Assembly: GCF_001650875.1 (NCBI RefSeq)
Contig: NZ_LXYI01000049.1
Location: forward strand, 21,358-85,357
DNA length: 64,000 nucleotides
Direction: 5' to 3'
DNA from: Sulfitobacter sp. EhC04
GTDB lineage: Bacteria > Pseudomonadota > Alphaproteobacteria > Rhodobacterales > Rhodobacteraceae
Under the pieces are notes generated by a model. That model was not told the DNA's origin and made no database searches. It saw only the letters and a list, made by a program, of their open reading frames with translations. The first letter of the stretch is position 1. Each line of letters starts with the position of its first letter. A program made the translations under genes and the position numbers. This document shows, in pieces, positions 8,901-15,672 of the stretch.

Positions 8901-9146
8901 GTTCATGTAATTGATTAAGTGGGCCGGTAGCGCTCCTTCAATGACCATCCCATCAACATATCGCTCGTCTGGTTCACCAGCTGGGTACCGAATAGATGTT
9001 ACACCGAGCTCACCAATAGCTTCGGCATACTCACTATCTGGAATTCCTGACGGTGCATGGAGGGTTCCAATCAGATTTCCACCGAAATGATCTTGACTGA
9101 CAGTTTCACCAGTTTGGACAATTGTTTCTAAGGTAAGACTTCTCAT
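5901..9146 (-). CDS. Secreted RTX calcium-binding protein with glycosidase-like (clan GH-A) N-terminal domain
   Basis: About 1,081 residues. Numbering here is from an ATG eight codons upstream; I prefer the second ATG because GGAG lies eight bases before it. Residues 1-350 resemble a TIM-barrel glycosidase: 'SIRYPAGEPDERY' at 59-71, 'FEIGNEYW' at 133-140 (E138, probable acid/base) and 'NITEWN' at 260-265 (E263, probable nucleophile). A beta-rich part follows to about 475. Two blocks of GGxGxDxx calcium-binding repeats (about 490-625 and 740-1010) are split by a proline-rich linker. The end, 'LGVDNFLF', fits a type I secretion signal. No secretion genes lie nearby. The gene is markedly AT-richer than its neighbours and sits between IS remnants, suggesting transfer. 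GH39/51/79-like is my best guess; the substrate is unknown. Confidence 0.8.
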   Translation of the reverse strand: MRSLTLETIVQTGETVSQDHFGGNLIGTLHAPSGIPDSEYAEAIGELGVTSIRYPAGEPDERYVDGMVIEGALPAHLINYMNWAQENGHEVVVVIPTFAGYPGEDELREFTRLLLADYGDNILAFEIGNEYWQEQGETAYGEIANEATIAIGDALQEANTNIDIWVQMGYAGGIASDFRNIDEGWITRTIMANEAILDALSPEAQLLIDGAVEHYYFRQSNQYLGDLSDADNMIGLDYSIWQSHFNHELSLNITEWNINNGNLYNLGMRAASALIAQFQFMIELGVDTAYVWPPRHNTTNDLAGSNVTIVDPETDIVVNTVGGAIFDMMSSRLVGMEALATGFSGENSSVQSYVYSDDSTFVVYVTSRSENIEDVSFSLGNFGHGASLSSATLVGYDPATADGRHWNPMEQGWTAPNSTIINGEVYYFNEHDAQAQITQLDVLNGNPFGVFNFTLNPYEVIELVYQIPTAGTITGSNRSDRIIEDHGSQVIHGLDGDDTIRTGRGEDTIFGGDGNDHIVAGAHSDFVDGGRGNDFLSGWGGDDTIYGSGGNDSLFGFQGNDVLRGDIGHDSIVGGDGDDLLVDGAGEDTLEGGDGIDTFRFDHDSSVDVISDFELGIDVIDLSNFEFLSGLAGVQIISRSWGATLEFGAETFEIRTRDGNALNSSNLTVENFIFFGNPSDTPISPPVFEDVPGEMPPEPQTIAPTIFLDAAPTPPSRVNMPLSYMDTSPGGIRGTATSEVINGDDHDNRIFGGWGRDTIHGGDGADQISAAQGNDLVNGGRGGDLLFGGNGFDTVNGGNGSDTIDGGGGADSLTGGHGNDVLLGWFGFDQIFGGTGSDSIWAGASADRVYGGEGNDWISAGSNFGFSVDGVFGEGGSDTIFGDAGFDHLDGGEGDDVIDGGNQADNLYGGGGNDLLIGGAGLDRVFGGTGADDIVGGLDNDGLFGENGDDHIWGGHGNDRVFGGQGNDLIHGGSGTDTVYAGAGFDTIEGGEGDDLLFGGFNGDRFIFRGGHGHDRIADFDASNYQERIDFSNVDLFQNWTQVIAAANQVRWNVVIDTGSDSSIELINVNISDLGVDNFLF

Positions 9147-9170
9147 TGATGGCACTCCGTTGATTGCCAT

Positions 9171-9572
9171 TCTTGATCAGCCACGTTCTAAATTCTTGCA
9201 ATTATATCGGCTATACATTTTTCCACGACTTAACCGCACTAAAACTCCCGTTTCAATTTATCGTTATAAAAGCGCCCTACAATAGACATATTATGGATTT
9301 CATTTAGGAATTTCGGGTATTCTCTTCAGTTGTCATTAGCAATTTTGTCTTAGTTGTGATCTGACATTCAAATTTTTAGATATCTGTATGAATTTTTCCG
9401 ACCCAATTTACGGTCCGGAGTTCTCAAGACTTTTTCAACGGGATTTCATAGACGTGCCGAGTTGGTAGCAGTTCGGCAAAAATTGAACGACTACTGACTG
9501 GTTCCGGTGGAGTCGGCGATGTGACTATCTAAGTATTGAATTACGATGTCTGCGGCGATGGCCCAGTTGGTG
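9171..9572. other. AT-rich non-coding stretch upstream of the RTX gene
   Basis: About 400 bases with no supportable gene on either strand. It is AT-rich like the RTX gene and must hold that gene's promoter, but I could not assign clear -35/-10 boxes. It ends at an IS5 terminus. Confidence 0.5.
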
Positions 9573-9600
9573 GGGATTTGTTGCACAAATGGGGTGAGGG
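9573..9600. mobile_element. IS5 terminus fragment (copy B, inverted relative to copy A)
   Basis: GGGATTTGTTGCACAAATGG and the bases after it (GGTGAGGG) equal the right end of IS5 copy A read in reverse, with one C-to-A change. The match stops where the IS6-type terminal repeat begins. Its outer end faces the RTX gene, as does that of copy A, so the RTX gene sits between two inverted IS5 ends. Confidence 0.7.
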
Positions 9601-10416
9601 TTGTTGTCACGTTAACGGGCCTGAGGTTTCTGGTGCATTGATCTGGGCGTAGGCGGTGTCGATGCAGGCATTGAATATCAGCTACAAGCGCCACCGGTTT
9701 CCGCCCCAGATCATTGCTCAAGTTGTCTGGCTCTACGCCCGGTTCAACTTGAGCCTGCGCGAGGTCGAGGATCTGATGCTGGAACGTGGCGTGGACGTCT
9801 CGTTCGAGACGTTCCGGCGCTGGACTTTCAAGTTCGGCCCGCTGATCGCCCACGTTCTACGGCGACGGCAGCCGCGCCCCGACGATGTCTGGCATCTGGA
9901 CGAAGTCGTCGTGAAGATCGCGAGCCAGTCATACTGGCTCTGGCGCTCCGTCGACCAACACGGTGTCGTTCTTGAGGAAGTCCTTCAACCGAGGCGAGAC
10001 AAGCGCGCCGCAAAGCAGCTTTTGATCAAGCTGATGAAACGTTGGAGCTCCCTGCCCAAAAGGATCATTACGGACAAATTGCGATCCTATGGTGCCGCAA
10101 AACGCGAGGTCGCGCCCGGCCTTGATCATTGGTCCCACAAGGGGCTCAATAACCGTGCAGAACACAGCCATCTCCCTTTTCGAAAACGAGAGCGGGTGAT
10201 GCAGGGTTTCCAATCGCCGGGTAGTTTACAACGCTTCGTCTCGATACAATCTGCAACCCGTAATTTCTTCTCCGTACCAGCCCACCGTCGTTCCGCTCTC
10301 ACCAACCGCTACCATCGGCTAGAAGCATTCGAGGCGTGGAAATCTGCGGCAAACGTCGCTTAATCAACGATCGGCATGCCAACTTGCAAACTCGGCGAGT
10401 TAACGTGACAACACCC
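9598..10416. mobile_element. IS6-family insertion sequence (copy A)
   Basis: The ends share GTTGTCACGTTAAC in inverted orientation (left around 9604-9617, right around 10399-10412). The left end has one extra T compared with the second copy at 11.6 kb. The element lies inside an IS5 fragment on its left and abuts an IS630 fragment on its right. No 8-bp target duplication is evident, as expected after cointegrate-type rearrangement. Confidence 0.75.
9662..10363 (+). CDS. IS6-family transposase
   Basis: 233 residues, close to the family norm. It has a zinc-ribbon-free N-terminus with 'FNLSLREVEDLMLERGVDVS' and the DDE triad in 'WHLDEVVVKI', 'IITDKLRSYGAA' and 'NNRAEHSHLPFRKRERVM'. All three catalytic residues are present, so this copy could be active. 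Start taken at the ATG two codons into a GTG-initiated extension because the second copy at 11.66 kb shares that ATG. Confidence 0.9.
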   Translation: MQALNISYKRHRFPPQIIAQVVWLYARFNLSLREVEDLMLERGVDVSFETFRRWTFKFGPLIAHVLRRRQPRPDDVWHLDEVVVKIASQSYWLWRSVDQHGVVLEEVLQPRRDKRAAKQLLIKLMKRWSSLPKRIITDKLRSYGAAKREVAPGLDHWSHKGLNNRAEHSHLPFRKRERVMQGFQSPGSLQRFVSIQSATRNFFSVPAHRRSALTNRYHRLEAFEAWKSAANVA

Positions 10417-10418
10417 CC

Positions 10419-10817
10419 TCACCCTTTATCGCCGGACTGCGCATTGACGGACTGGCCGCACCCTGGGTGCTGGTCGGCCCCATGAACCGCGCTGCGTTTG
10501 ACGCCTATATCGAGACACAACTGGCCCCGACATTACAACCCGGCGACGTCGTGATCGCCTATAACCTGTCGTCTCACAAATCCGCATACGCCCAGAACGT
10601 GCTGAAGGCGCAAGGCAATTGGATGCTGTTTCTTCCGCCCTACAGCCCGGACCTCAATCCGATTGAAATGGCCTATTCCAAGCTCAAAGCACACCTACGA
10701 CGGCTCAAAGCACGCACCTTCGACGCATTGTTTCAGTCTGTCGCGCAAACCTGTGAACTGTTCCCACCAGAAGAATGTCGGAACATCTTCATAGCTGCCC
10801 GATATGTTGCAGATTAA
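10419..10817 (+). pseudogene. IS630-family transposase, C-terminal fragment
   Basis: About 130 residues of the catalytic core remain ('FIAGLRIDGLAAPWVLVGPM', 'LPPYSPDLNPIEMAYSKLKA'). The N-terminal half is missing, cut off where the IS6 element ends. The middle catalytic site, normally DNLSSHK, reads YNLSSHK, so an acidic residue is lost as well. This is a dead remnant. Confidence 0.8.
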
Positions 10818-10914
10818 ATGGATGATGCTCTAGATATGCAGTTTCTAGCCAATAAATTTACTGAAAATTTACTAAAACCGTGATCACTTCAGAAACCTCC
10901 TAAGGAGTACAACC

Positions 10915-11454
10915 ATGATCCATCAAAAACCCCAGACTTTTGGCAGCTTTGAAAATTACTACCGAGAAGAAATGCTCAACAAGTTGTCGAAAGCGCTTAC
11001 GGAATTGCGAGGCTGCCTCAGTGTAAAGGCCAGGAAACATGTTAGAGAATCGCTAGTTAGAATTGAAGATATTCTTTCCATCTCATCGTCAACCCAACCG
11101 ACTGATCGGCAAGAATACCCAATCAAGTACCGTTCAACGGATACCGATCCAGAACTGACGTCTTATTTTGAAATATGGAAAGCACTATTATACTTCCTTA
11201 ATGAAGTGAATATGAACGGTTTTAGGTATGCCGATGAATCAATAGAGATAATCAGAATATATCAACTCTTTGACTTGATGAGCATAAGCATTGCCACAGC
11301 TAGGCCAGAACGCTTAGAGGATTCAATCGTTCTTATGGAGTGGAGCATTCTAGCGAGAGATCATGGATATAAGCATTCGCTATTGGAAACAGCGAGCTTG
11401 AAGTCGTTAAATTATTGGAAAGGCTTTGTTGCAGAACAGCGGTTGGAAATGTGA
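10915..11454 (+). CDS. Hypothetical protein between IS remnants
   Basis: 179 residues, preceded by TAAGGAG at a suitable distance from the ATG, which supports real translation. I do not recognise the family. It looks mostly helical, soluble and charged, with no signal peptide, membrane segment or obvious catalytic motif. Base composition is AT-rich like the RTX gene and unlike the genome backbone. It stands alone between an IS630 fragment and an IS5 fragment, so it is probably imported cargo whose partners have been lost. Confidence 0.6.
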   Translation: MIHQKPQTFGSFENYYREEMLNKLSKALTELRGCLSVKARKHVRESLVRIEDILSISSSTQPTDRQEYPIKYRSTDTDPELTSYFEIWKALLYFLNEVNMNGFRYADESIEIIRIYQLFDLMSISIATARPERLEDSIVLMEWSILARDHGYKHSLLETASLKSLNYWKGFVAEQRLEM

Positions 11455-11466
11455 TGGCCCTTGCCC

Positions 11467-11598
11467 GGTTTTGTTGCACAAATCGGGGCCTGAGCGCGCT
11501 TTCCCTTTCCCCGGACAGACTTATCCTACGGGCTCTGTGACGGGTATGCCAAGGGCGGTGTAGCGGTTGAGCACCGCGATCCGGATCTGAAGCTCAGC
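11467..11598. mobile_element. IS5 left-end fragment (copy C), truncated
   Basis: About 130 bp nearly identical to the left end of IS5 copy A, from TTTTGTTGCACAAATCGGGG up to AGCTCAGC, with only a few substitutions. It includes the 3' end of the transposase gene on the minus strand. It stops abruptly where an IS6-type terminal repeat begins, so an IS6 element inserted into it. Confidence 0.8.
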
Positions 11599-11786
11599 GG
11601 GTGTTGTCACGTTAACGGGCCTGAGGTTGCCGTTGCATTGATCTGGGCGTAAGCGGTGTCGATGCAGGCATTGAAAATCAGCTACAAGCGCCACCGGTTT
11701 TCACCTCAGATCATTGCTCATGTTGTCTGGCTCTACGCCCGGTTCAACTTGAGCCTGCGCGAGGTCGAGGAGCTGATGCTGGAACG
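11599..11786 (+). pseudogene. IS6-family element fragment (copy B), transposase N-terminus only
   Basis: Begins with GGGTGTTGTCACGTTAACGG, the same terminal repeat as IS6 copy A. It contains the first 41 codons of the same transposase (ATG at 11662, ending in 'REVEELMLER') and is then cut by a third element. About 190 bp long and very similar to copy A. Confidence 0.8.
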
Positions 11787-12615
11787 GGTATTGTCGCAAA
11801 GTTTAGGATTTGGGTTGCATTGCCGAGCGTGATGATCCAGACCCCACTCTTTCCCGATATCAGGTTAGGATGGACGAGTTGATCAATTTCAAAGGCGCAC
11901 AGTACCCGAAATCGGTGATCCTGTACGCCGTTTATTTCTACGTTCGCTTTCCCGTTTCGTATCGCGACCTTGAGGAGGCCATGGCCGAACGTGGCTTCGA
12001 TCTCGATCATGCAACACTCAATCGCTGGGTCGGGAGATATGCGAGCGCAATTGCCGAACAGGCACATCATCGAAAGGCCTCAAAGGGGCGTTCGTGGCGG
12101 ATGGACGAAACTTATGTGAAGGTCAAAGGCCAGTGGACTTATCTGTACCGTGCGATCGACAAGGACGGCAAAACCCTAGATTTCATGCTGTCGGAGCGCC
12201 GCGACGAAGCTGCGGCAACTGCGTTCTTCGTGAAAGCCGTCGGCAATAACGGCTGGCCAGACAAGGTCGTGATCGACAAAAGTGGATCGAATACAGCTGG
12301 TCTGTTCAACATGAATTGTCTGCTCGTCATGTGCGGCTGGTGTTGGTTGATCACCGTCCGGCGAAAGAAATATCTGAACAATATTATTGAGCACGACCAC
12401 CGCTTCATCAAGAAGCTCACCCGCCCAATGCAAACCTTCAATTCGATCAACTCAGCTTCCGCAACGCTCGCCGGGATTGAAGTCGCGCATATGATCCGGA
12501 AAGGTCAATTTCGCCAGGCAGGCCAATCCGGATTCGCGCAATTCGCCGCATTCGCTGGATAAGTGTGTCCAACGGCGGGGCTAACTTCGGATCAGCGAAA
12601 GCTTTGCGACACTGC
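11787..12615. mobile_element. IS6-family insertion sequence (copy C, different subtype)
   Basis: The ends share TGTCGCAAAG in inverted orientation (left near 11792, right near 12603). The terminal sequence is of the TGTTGCAAAG kind usual for IS6 and differs from that of copies A and B. It is inserted inside IS6 copy B, giving a three-deep nest: IS5, then IS6-B, then IS6-C. Confidence 0.7.
11870..12562 (+). CDS. IS6-family transposase
   Basis: 230 residues from 'MDELINFKGAQYPK'. The DDE triad is in 'WRMDETYVKVKG', 'VVIDKSGSNTAGL' and 'NNIIEHDHRFIKKLTRP'. The length and all catalytic residues are intact, so this element may still be mobile. An ATG 60 bases upstream is in frame but adds residues that do not fit the family. 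Confidence 0.88.
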   Translation: MDELINFKGAQYPKSVILYAVYFYVRFPVSYRDLEEAMAERGFDLDHATLNRWVGRYASAIAEQAHHRKASKGRSWRMDETYVKVKGQWTYLYRAIDKDGKTLDFMLSERRDEAAATAFFVKAVGNNGWPDKVVIDKSGSNTAGLFNMNCLLVMCGWCWLITVRRKKYLNNIIEHDHRFIKKLTRPMQTFNSINSASATLAGIEVAHMIRKGQFRQAGQSGFAQFAAFAG

Positions 12616-12917
12616 AGGCCCAACTAAGCGACACGCCCCCTCTTACATTACAGCCTGCCTTCAGCAAGCTGAGCGGCACAAAGCGCATCAAATTAAACCG
12701 TTGGGCAAAAAAGCTCCGCGACATTAGCCTCCGAAACATGCAGGAAGGCATCCAGAACGGGTTTTTCCACGCCGCACTGACAGAACATACTCCTGAGATC
12801 GTGGCTGGATATTTTCTGGGTATGTCGCGAATGGTGACAACAAATCTGCCCCGCCAAAAAATCGCGGATTTTGTTACCGACATCGCTTTTCACGGCCTGA
12901 TAACACCCCGATATTGA
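12616..12917 (+). pseudogene. C-terminal fragment of a probable TetR-type regulator
   Basis: After the IS6 end, one frame stays open for about 100 codons to a TGA ('LRDISLRNMQEGIQNGFF', 'AGYFLGMSRMVTTNLP', ending 'FHGLITPRY'). No start codon with a ribosome site remains. The helix pattern 'QEGIQNGFF...EIVAGYFLGM' resembles the ligand domain of TetR regulators, but this is a weak match. The 5' part was removed by IS6 copy C. Confidence 0.4.
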
Positions 12918-12983
12918 TAGGGGTTGTGACATTAGGCTCTGGACCCATTAATCTTATATGCGCGAGTGTAATTGGTTTCCGGC

Positions 12984-14507
12984 TCACATCACCGCTCCGA
13001 TTTGCCACGGCACAAATTCGTTGTCGCCAAGGCCCAACGCCTCGGATTTGGTGACCTGACCGGATGCCGTTGCGCGGATCATGTCGAAAATCTCGCGGCC
13101 CTTGTCAGCCATGCTGACGCCACCGGACACGATATCGCCGGTATTCATGTCCATATCGTCGGGCATCTGATTGAACAGTCGGTCGGATGTGGCCACCTTG
13201 ATGGTCGGTGCGGGTTTGGACCCGAAGGCCGAGCCGCGCCCCGTTGTAAACACAACGATCTGCGCACCGCCCGAAATCTGGCCCGTCGCTGAGACCGGAT
13301 CATAGCCGGGCGTATCCATGAAGACGAAACCCGCCTGTGTAACTGTTTCGGCATAGTCATACACGGCTGTCAGGGGCGTCGAGCCCGCTTTGGCCACCGC
13401 GCCCAGCGACTTCTCAAGGATCGTCGTAATGCCACCCTGCTTGTTGCCGGGGCTGGGATTGTTGTCCATCGAGCCGCCATTTTGTGTGGTGTAGTTTTCC
13501 CACCACTTGATCTGGGCGACCAGTTTTTCCGCAATATCCTTGTCAGCAGCGCGTCGCAGCAGGAGTTGTTCAGCTCCATAAATCTCCGGCGTCTCTGACA
13601 GGATGGCCGTGCCCCCTTGCCCCACGATCAGGTCACTTGCGATCCCCAAGGCCGGGTTGGCGGTGATGCTGGAAAAGCCGTCGGAGCCGCCGCATTGCAA
13701 CGCCACGCGCAACGCGCTCATGGGTTGGGGGGTGCGGGTGACGGCGTTTACCTGCGGCAGAATTTCCGCCACATGCGCCTTGATCGCGTCGATCGTTGCA
13801 CGGGTGCCGCCGGTGTCCTGAATGGTCAGCGCGTGAAACCGATCGGTGCCAGCGTCGCCGAAATGCGACTGCATCCGCGCGATCTGCATCACTTCGCAGC
13901 CCAGGCCCACGAAAATCGTCGCACCCACATTGGGATGGGTCGCGTGGCCCCAAAGGACACGGTCCAGAATGTCAAAGCCGCGCCCGCTGTTGGCCATGCC
14001 ACAGCCTGTGCCATGGGCGAAAGCCACGATGCCGTCGACACTTGCATAAGCCTCAAGCGCGCCACTTGCCTCGATCTCCGACACGGCACGGCGTATCACC
14101 GTCGCCGAACAGTTCACCGTCGCGACCAGCGCAATATAGTTACGCGTGCCAACACGGCCATCCGCGCGGGCGTAACCGTTAAAGTTCAAGCGTTCCGTCT
14201 GCGGAATTGCGCGCTGTGATGCGGCCAGATCTGCGCCGATGTGGTAGTCCTGTTTGGGGTCTGCGAAGGTGCAGTTGTGTGTGTGCACATGATCCCCCGC
14301 AGCGATCTGCACGGTGGCCTGCCCGATGAATTGCCCGAATTTCACGACCGGCGCGCCGATCTGCATCGCCACGCGCGCAATCTTGTGCCCAGAAGAAACC
14401 GACGCCGCCAGCGGCGCCCCCAACCCCAAGGGATCATCCCCAGCATTGGCCCGCTCCGTCAGCACACCAATGGTGTCGCTGGGGTGCAGGATCAGCGGAT
14501 CAGACAT
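12984..14507 (-). CDS. uxaA: Altronate dehydratase (UxaA family)
   Basis: 507 residues. It has an N-terminal SAF domain ('AAGDHVHTHNC', about 90-100) and a C-terminal UxaA catalytic domain (from 'RVGTRNYIALVATVNCSATV' onward). It dehydrates D-altronate to 2-keto-3-deoxygluconate in galacturonate catabolism, and family members are iron-dependent. It is the last gene of the uronate operon; its start overlaps the uxuA stop by 8 bp. No dedicated tagaturonate reductase (uxaB), which would make its substrate, is present. Confidence 0.92.
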   Translation of the reverse strand: MSDPLILHPSDTIGVLTERANAGDDPLGLGAPLAASVSSGHKIARVAMQIGAPVVKFGQFIGQATVQIAAGDHVHTHNCTFADPKQDYHIGADLAASQRAIPQTERLNFNGYARADGRVGTRNYIALVATVNCSATVIRRAVSEIEASGALEAYASVDGIVAFAHGTGCGMANSGRGFDILDRVLWGHATHPNVGATIFVGLGCEVMQIARMQSHFGDAGTDRFHALTIQDTGGTRATIDAIKAHVAEILPQVNAVTRTPQPMSALRVALQCGGSDGFSSITANPALGIASDLIVGQGGTAILSETPEIYGAEQLLLRRAADKDIAEKLVAQIKWWENYTTQNGGSMDNNPSPGNKQGGITTILEKSLGAVAKAGSTPLTAVYDYAETVTQAGFVFMDTPGYDPVSATGQISGGAQIVVFTTGRGSAFGSKPAPTIKVATSDRLFNQMPDDMDMNTGDIVSGGVSMADKGREIFDMIRATASGQVTKSEALGLGDNEFVPWQIGAVM

Positions 14508-15672
14508 GGGACACCGCGCGGATCACGCCACGCAATTCGGCAAGACCGCGCAACCGGCCAATCAGCGGGTAGCCAGGGATCATGTCGCGCGTCAGATCGG
14601 ACAACATGTGATGGCCATGATCGGGCCGGAACGGGATCGCGTGATCGTCGCGCCCCGCCGATCGGCGCCGGTCTTCTTCCGCCAGCAGAACGCGGATAAG
14701 GGCGACCATATCCGTGTCGCCATCCAGATGGGCGGCCTCCTCGAAGGAGCCGTCCGGGTCTTTGCGCACGTTGCGCAGATGGGCAAAATGGATGCGGTCT
14801 GCGACTTTTTCCGCGATAGCAGGCACATCATTGACCGGATTAGCCCCCAAAGACCCCGCACAAAGTGTCACGCCATTGGCAGGGCTGTCATAGGCGTTCA
14901 AGATCCAGTCGAGGTCTTCACCGTCCGACACGATGCGCGGCAGGCCCAGAATATTGCGCGGTGGGTCGTCGGGGTGGACGCACAGGCGCATGCCCAACGT
15001 TTCGGCTGTGGGAATGATCTCGTCCAGAAACCGCTTGTAGTTTGCGCGCAAGGCGTCGCGCCCGATGTTGTCATAGCCGGCCAGAGCGGTCTTGAGGCCC
15101 GCGACATCGTAGCGGTCGAACGCGCCGGGTATTCCGGCCATGATGGCGGCCAAAAGTTTTGCGCGGTCTGCCTCACTGGCGGCCTGAAACCACGCGGCGG
15201 CCTTCGCAAGCACATCGGTGGGATAATCGTCCTCGGCTTCGCGGCGGCCCAGCATATGAACTTCGAAGGCGGCCATGCGCGTGGCCTCGAACCGCAGACA
15301 AGTGGCCCCGCCCGCGACGGGTGCGGCCAGATCCGTGCGGGTCCAGTCCAGCAACGGCATGAAATTGTAGCAGATCGTCTTGACCCCTTGGGCCGCGAGA
15401 TTGGCCATCGACTGGCGATAGTTACCAAACAGCGTCGACAGATCGCCGTCACCGCGCTTGATCCGCTCATGGATGGGCAGGCTTTCGACCACGACCCAGT
15501 CAAACCCGGCCTGCGTGATCACGTCTTTGCGCGCCGCAATCGCGTCCTGCGACCAGACCTCGCCATAGGGGACGGCGTGCAAAGCACTCACGATCCCGCG
15601 CGCGCCCGTCTGGGCCACGTCTGAGAGCGGGATGCTGTCGAACTCACCGTACCAACGCCAGCTTTCGATCAT
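14500..15672 (-). CDS. uxuA: Mannonate dehydratase
   Basis: 390 residues, the family length. It opens with 'SWRWYGEFDSIPLSDVAQTG' and holds the catalytic 'MRLCVHPDDPPRNILGLPRI' and 'DRIHFAHLRNV' segments of UxuA. It converts D-mannonate to 2-keto-3-deoxygluconate in glucuronate breakdown and needs a divalent metal. The start overlaps the uxuB stop (ATGA), so it is co-translated. Confidence 0.95.
   Translation of the reverse strand: MIESWRWYGEFDSIPLSDVAQTGARGIVSALHAVPYGEVWSQDAIAARKDVITQAGFDWVVVESLPIHERIKRGDGDLSTLFGNYRQSMANLAAQGVKTICYNFMPLLDWTRTDLAAPVAGGATCLRFEATRMAAFEVHMLGRREAEDDYPTDVLAKAAAWFQAASEADRAKLLAAIMAGIPGAFDRYDVAGLKTALAGYDNIGRDALRANYKRFLDEIIPTAETLGMRLCVHPDDPPRNILGLPRIVSDGEDLDWILNAYDSPANGVTLCAGSLGANPVNDVPAIAEKVADRIHFAHLRNVRKDPDGSFEEAAHLDGDTDMVALIRVLLAEEDRRRSAGRDDHAIPFRPDHGHHMLSDLTRDMIPGYPLIGRLRGLAELRGVIRAVSHV

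Noticed and set aside
9591..10426. GGGTGAGGG and CCCTCACCC on the two sides of IS6 copy A as a target duplication
   Set aside because: They are inverted rather than direct, and the left one is simply the IS5 end sequence.
12918..12983. GGGTTGTGACATTAGGCTCT as another IS end
   Set aside because: Only one end is visible, there is no partner repeat and I cannot assign it to a known element.
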